A stretch of DNA of 16,916 nucleotides from Comamonadaceae bacterium (GTDB lineage Bacteria > Pseudomonadota > Gammaproteobacteria > Burkholderiales > Burkholderiaceae). Shown piece after piece: positions 16,599-16,916 of this stretch (its first letter is position 1; every line of letters starts with the position of its first letter). The stretch covers positions 1-16,916 of the forward strand of contig CANCCJ010000051.1 of assembly GCA_947374535.1 (NCBI GenBank). The letters are read 5' to 3'. A program made the translations under genes and the position numbers. The notes beneath the pieces are model-generated. The model was not told the origin of the DNA. It made no database searches and saw nothing but the letters and a program-made list of their open reading frames with translations.

Positions 16599-16916
16599 TT
16601 AGTAGGTTTTATTCACGGTGGCGAGGGTTTGCTGCATCAAAGCGCAGGGCGATTCACCGCCGTTGTCGTCAAGATGCACCACTTCGGCGGTGGTGATGAT
16701 GAGGCGCTTACCCGCACGCACCACACGGCCGCGCGCGCGTAATTCCCCACCTTGGAAGGCGGCGAGGAAGTTGATTTTGTATTCGACCGTCGTCACCTCT
16801 TGGCCTTCGGGGGCCAAGGTCAGGCCCGCATAGCCAGCGGCAATGTCGGCCAGCGCCCCCATGGCACCCCCGTGGTAGCCGCCTTGTTGTTGCGTGACAC
16901 GTTCGGAATAGGGCAA
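16599..16916 (-). CDS. PaaI-family hotdog thioesterase, N-terminus cut by window edge
   Basis: The last 106 residues of a PaaI/YbgC-type hotdog acyl-CoA thioesterase; the frame is still open at the right edge. The motif QQGGYHGGAMGALADIAAGYA carries the HGG and downstream acidic residue of the hotdog active-site helix. VEYKINFLAAFQGG and the following strands are typical of the fold. Family members are about 130-150 residues, so about 30-40 N-terminal residues are likely missing; the TTG at 16916 is probably internal. These enzymes hydrolyse acyl-CoA, often aryl or short-chain, and recycle CoA from stalled intermediates. The gene ends 28 nt before liuA on the same strand and is probably co-transcribed with it. 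The substrate is not determinable here. Confidence 0.88.
   Translation of the reverse strand: MPYSERVTQQQGGYHGGAMGALADIAAGYAGLTLAPEGQEVTTVEYKINFLAAFQGGELRARGRVVRAGKRLIITTAEVVHLDDNGGESPCALMQQTLATVNKTY

Noticed and set aside
1..16916. Defence system, mobile element, CRISPR or biosynthetic cluster
   Set aside because: No transposase, integrase, repeat-spacer pattern, phage gene, nuclease/helicase defence module or synthase was found; the genes are metabolic, regulatory or envelope related.

Overview
The window is a dense piece of bacterial chromosome with short intergenic gaps and many 3-30 nt junctions or 4-nt start/stop overlaps. Gene content, protein style and moderately high GC point to a betaproteobacterium of the order Burkholderiales, probably Comamonadaceae. 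That placement is inferred from recognised proteins and not from any search. No rRNA, tRNA, CRISPR array, insertion sequence or phage gene was seen, and no stretch above about 90 bases lacks a gene.

The core is a complete leucine/isovalerate (liu) catabolic gene set in two blocks. At the right edge (minus strand) a PaaI-type thioesterase, cut by the window end, precedes liuA (isovaleryl-CoA dehydrogenase). About 9 kb further along the same strand come liuB, liuC, liuD and liuE. Together these encode isovaleryl-CoA dehydrogenase, both subunits of methylcrotonyl-CoA carboxylase, methylglutaconyl-CoA hydratase and HMG-CoA lyase, which carry isovaleryl-CoA to acetyl-CoA plus acetoacetate. liuE is followed by a small DUF1289 protein and a 2-hydroxychromene-2-carboxylate isomerase-like protein cut by the left edge. 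An AraC-family regulator diverges from liuB and is the natural candidate controller of liuBCDE. The 86-nt gap between them holds an imperfect direct repeat spaced about two helical turns.

Between the two liu blocks, reading along the minus strand: an LTA-synthase/OpgB-like membrane sulfatase-fold enzyme abutting a beta-carbonic anhydrase; a thiolase abutting an SDR oxidoreductase; a short-chain-type acyl-CoA dehydrogenase; a five-helix membrane protein fused to a type-1 copper cupredoxin domain with His-rich linkers; a YchJ-family protein; and a HAD phosphatase whose start overlaps the ychJ stop. The HAD gene converges on the AraC gene.

The thiolase and the second acyl-CoA dehydrogenase fit acyl-CoA catabolism: the thiolase can cleave acetoacetyl-CoA, although no acetoacetate:CoA transferase or ligase is in the window. 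Two terminator-like hairpins, after liuA and after the carbonic anhydrase, suggest the minus-strand run is several transcription units. Most content is recognisable metabolism. The least ordinary items are the membrane-cupredoxin fusion, the AraC-type regulator at a liu locus with its candidate operator, and the terminator placed directly before the thiolase.
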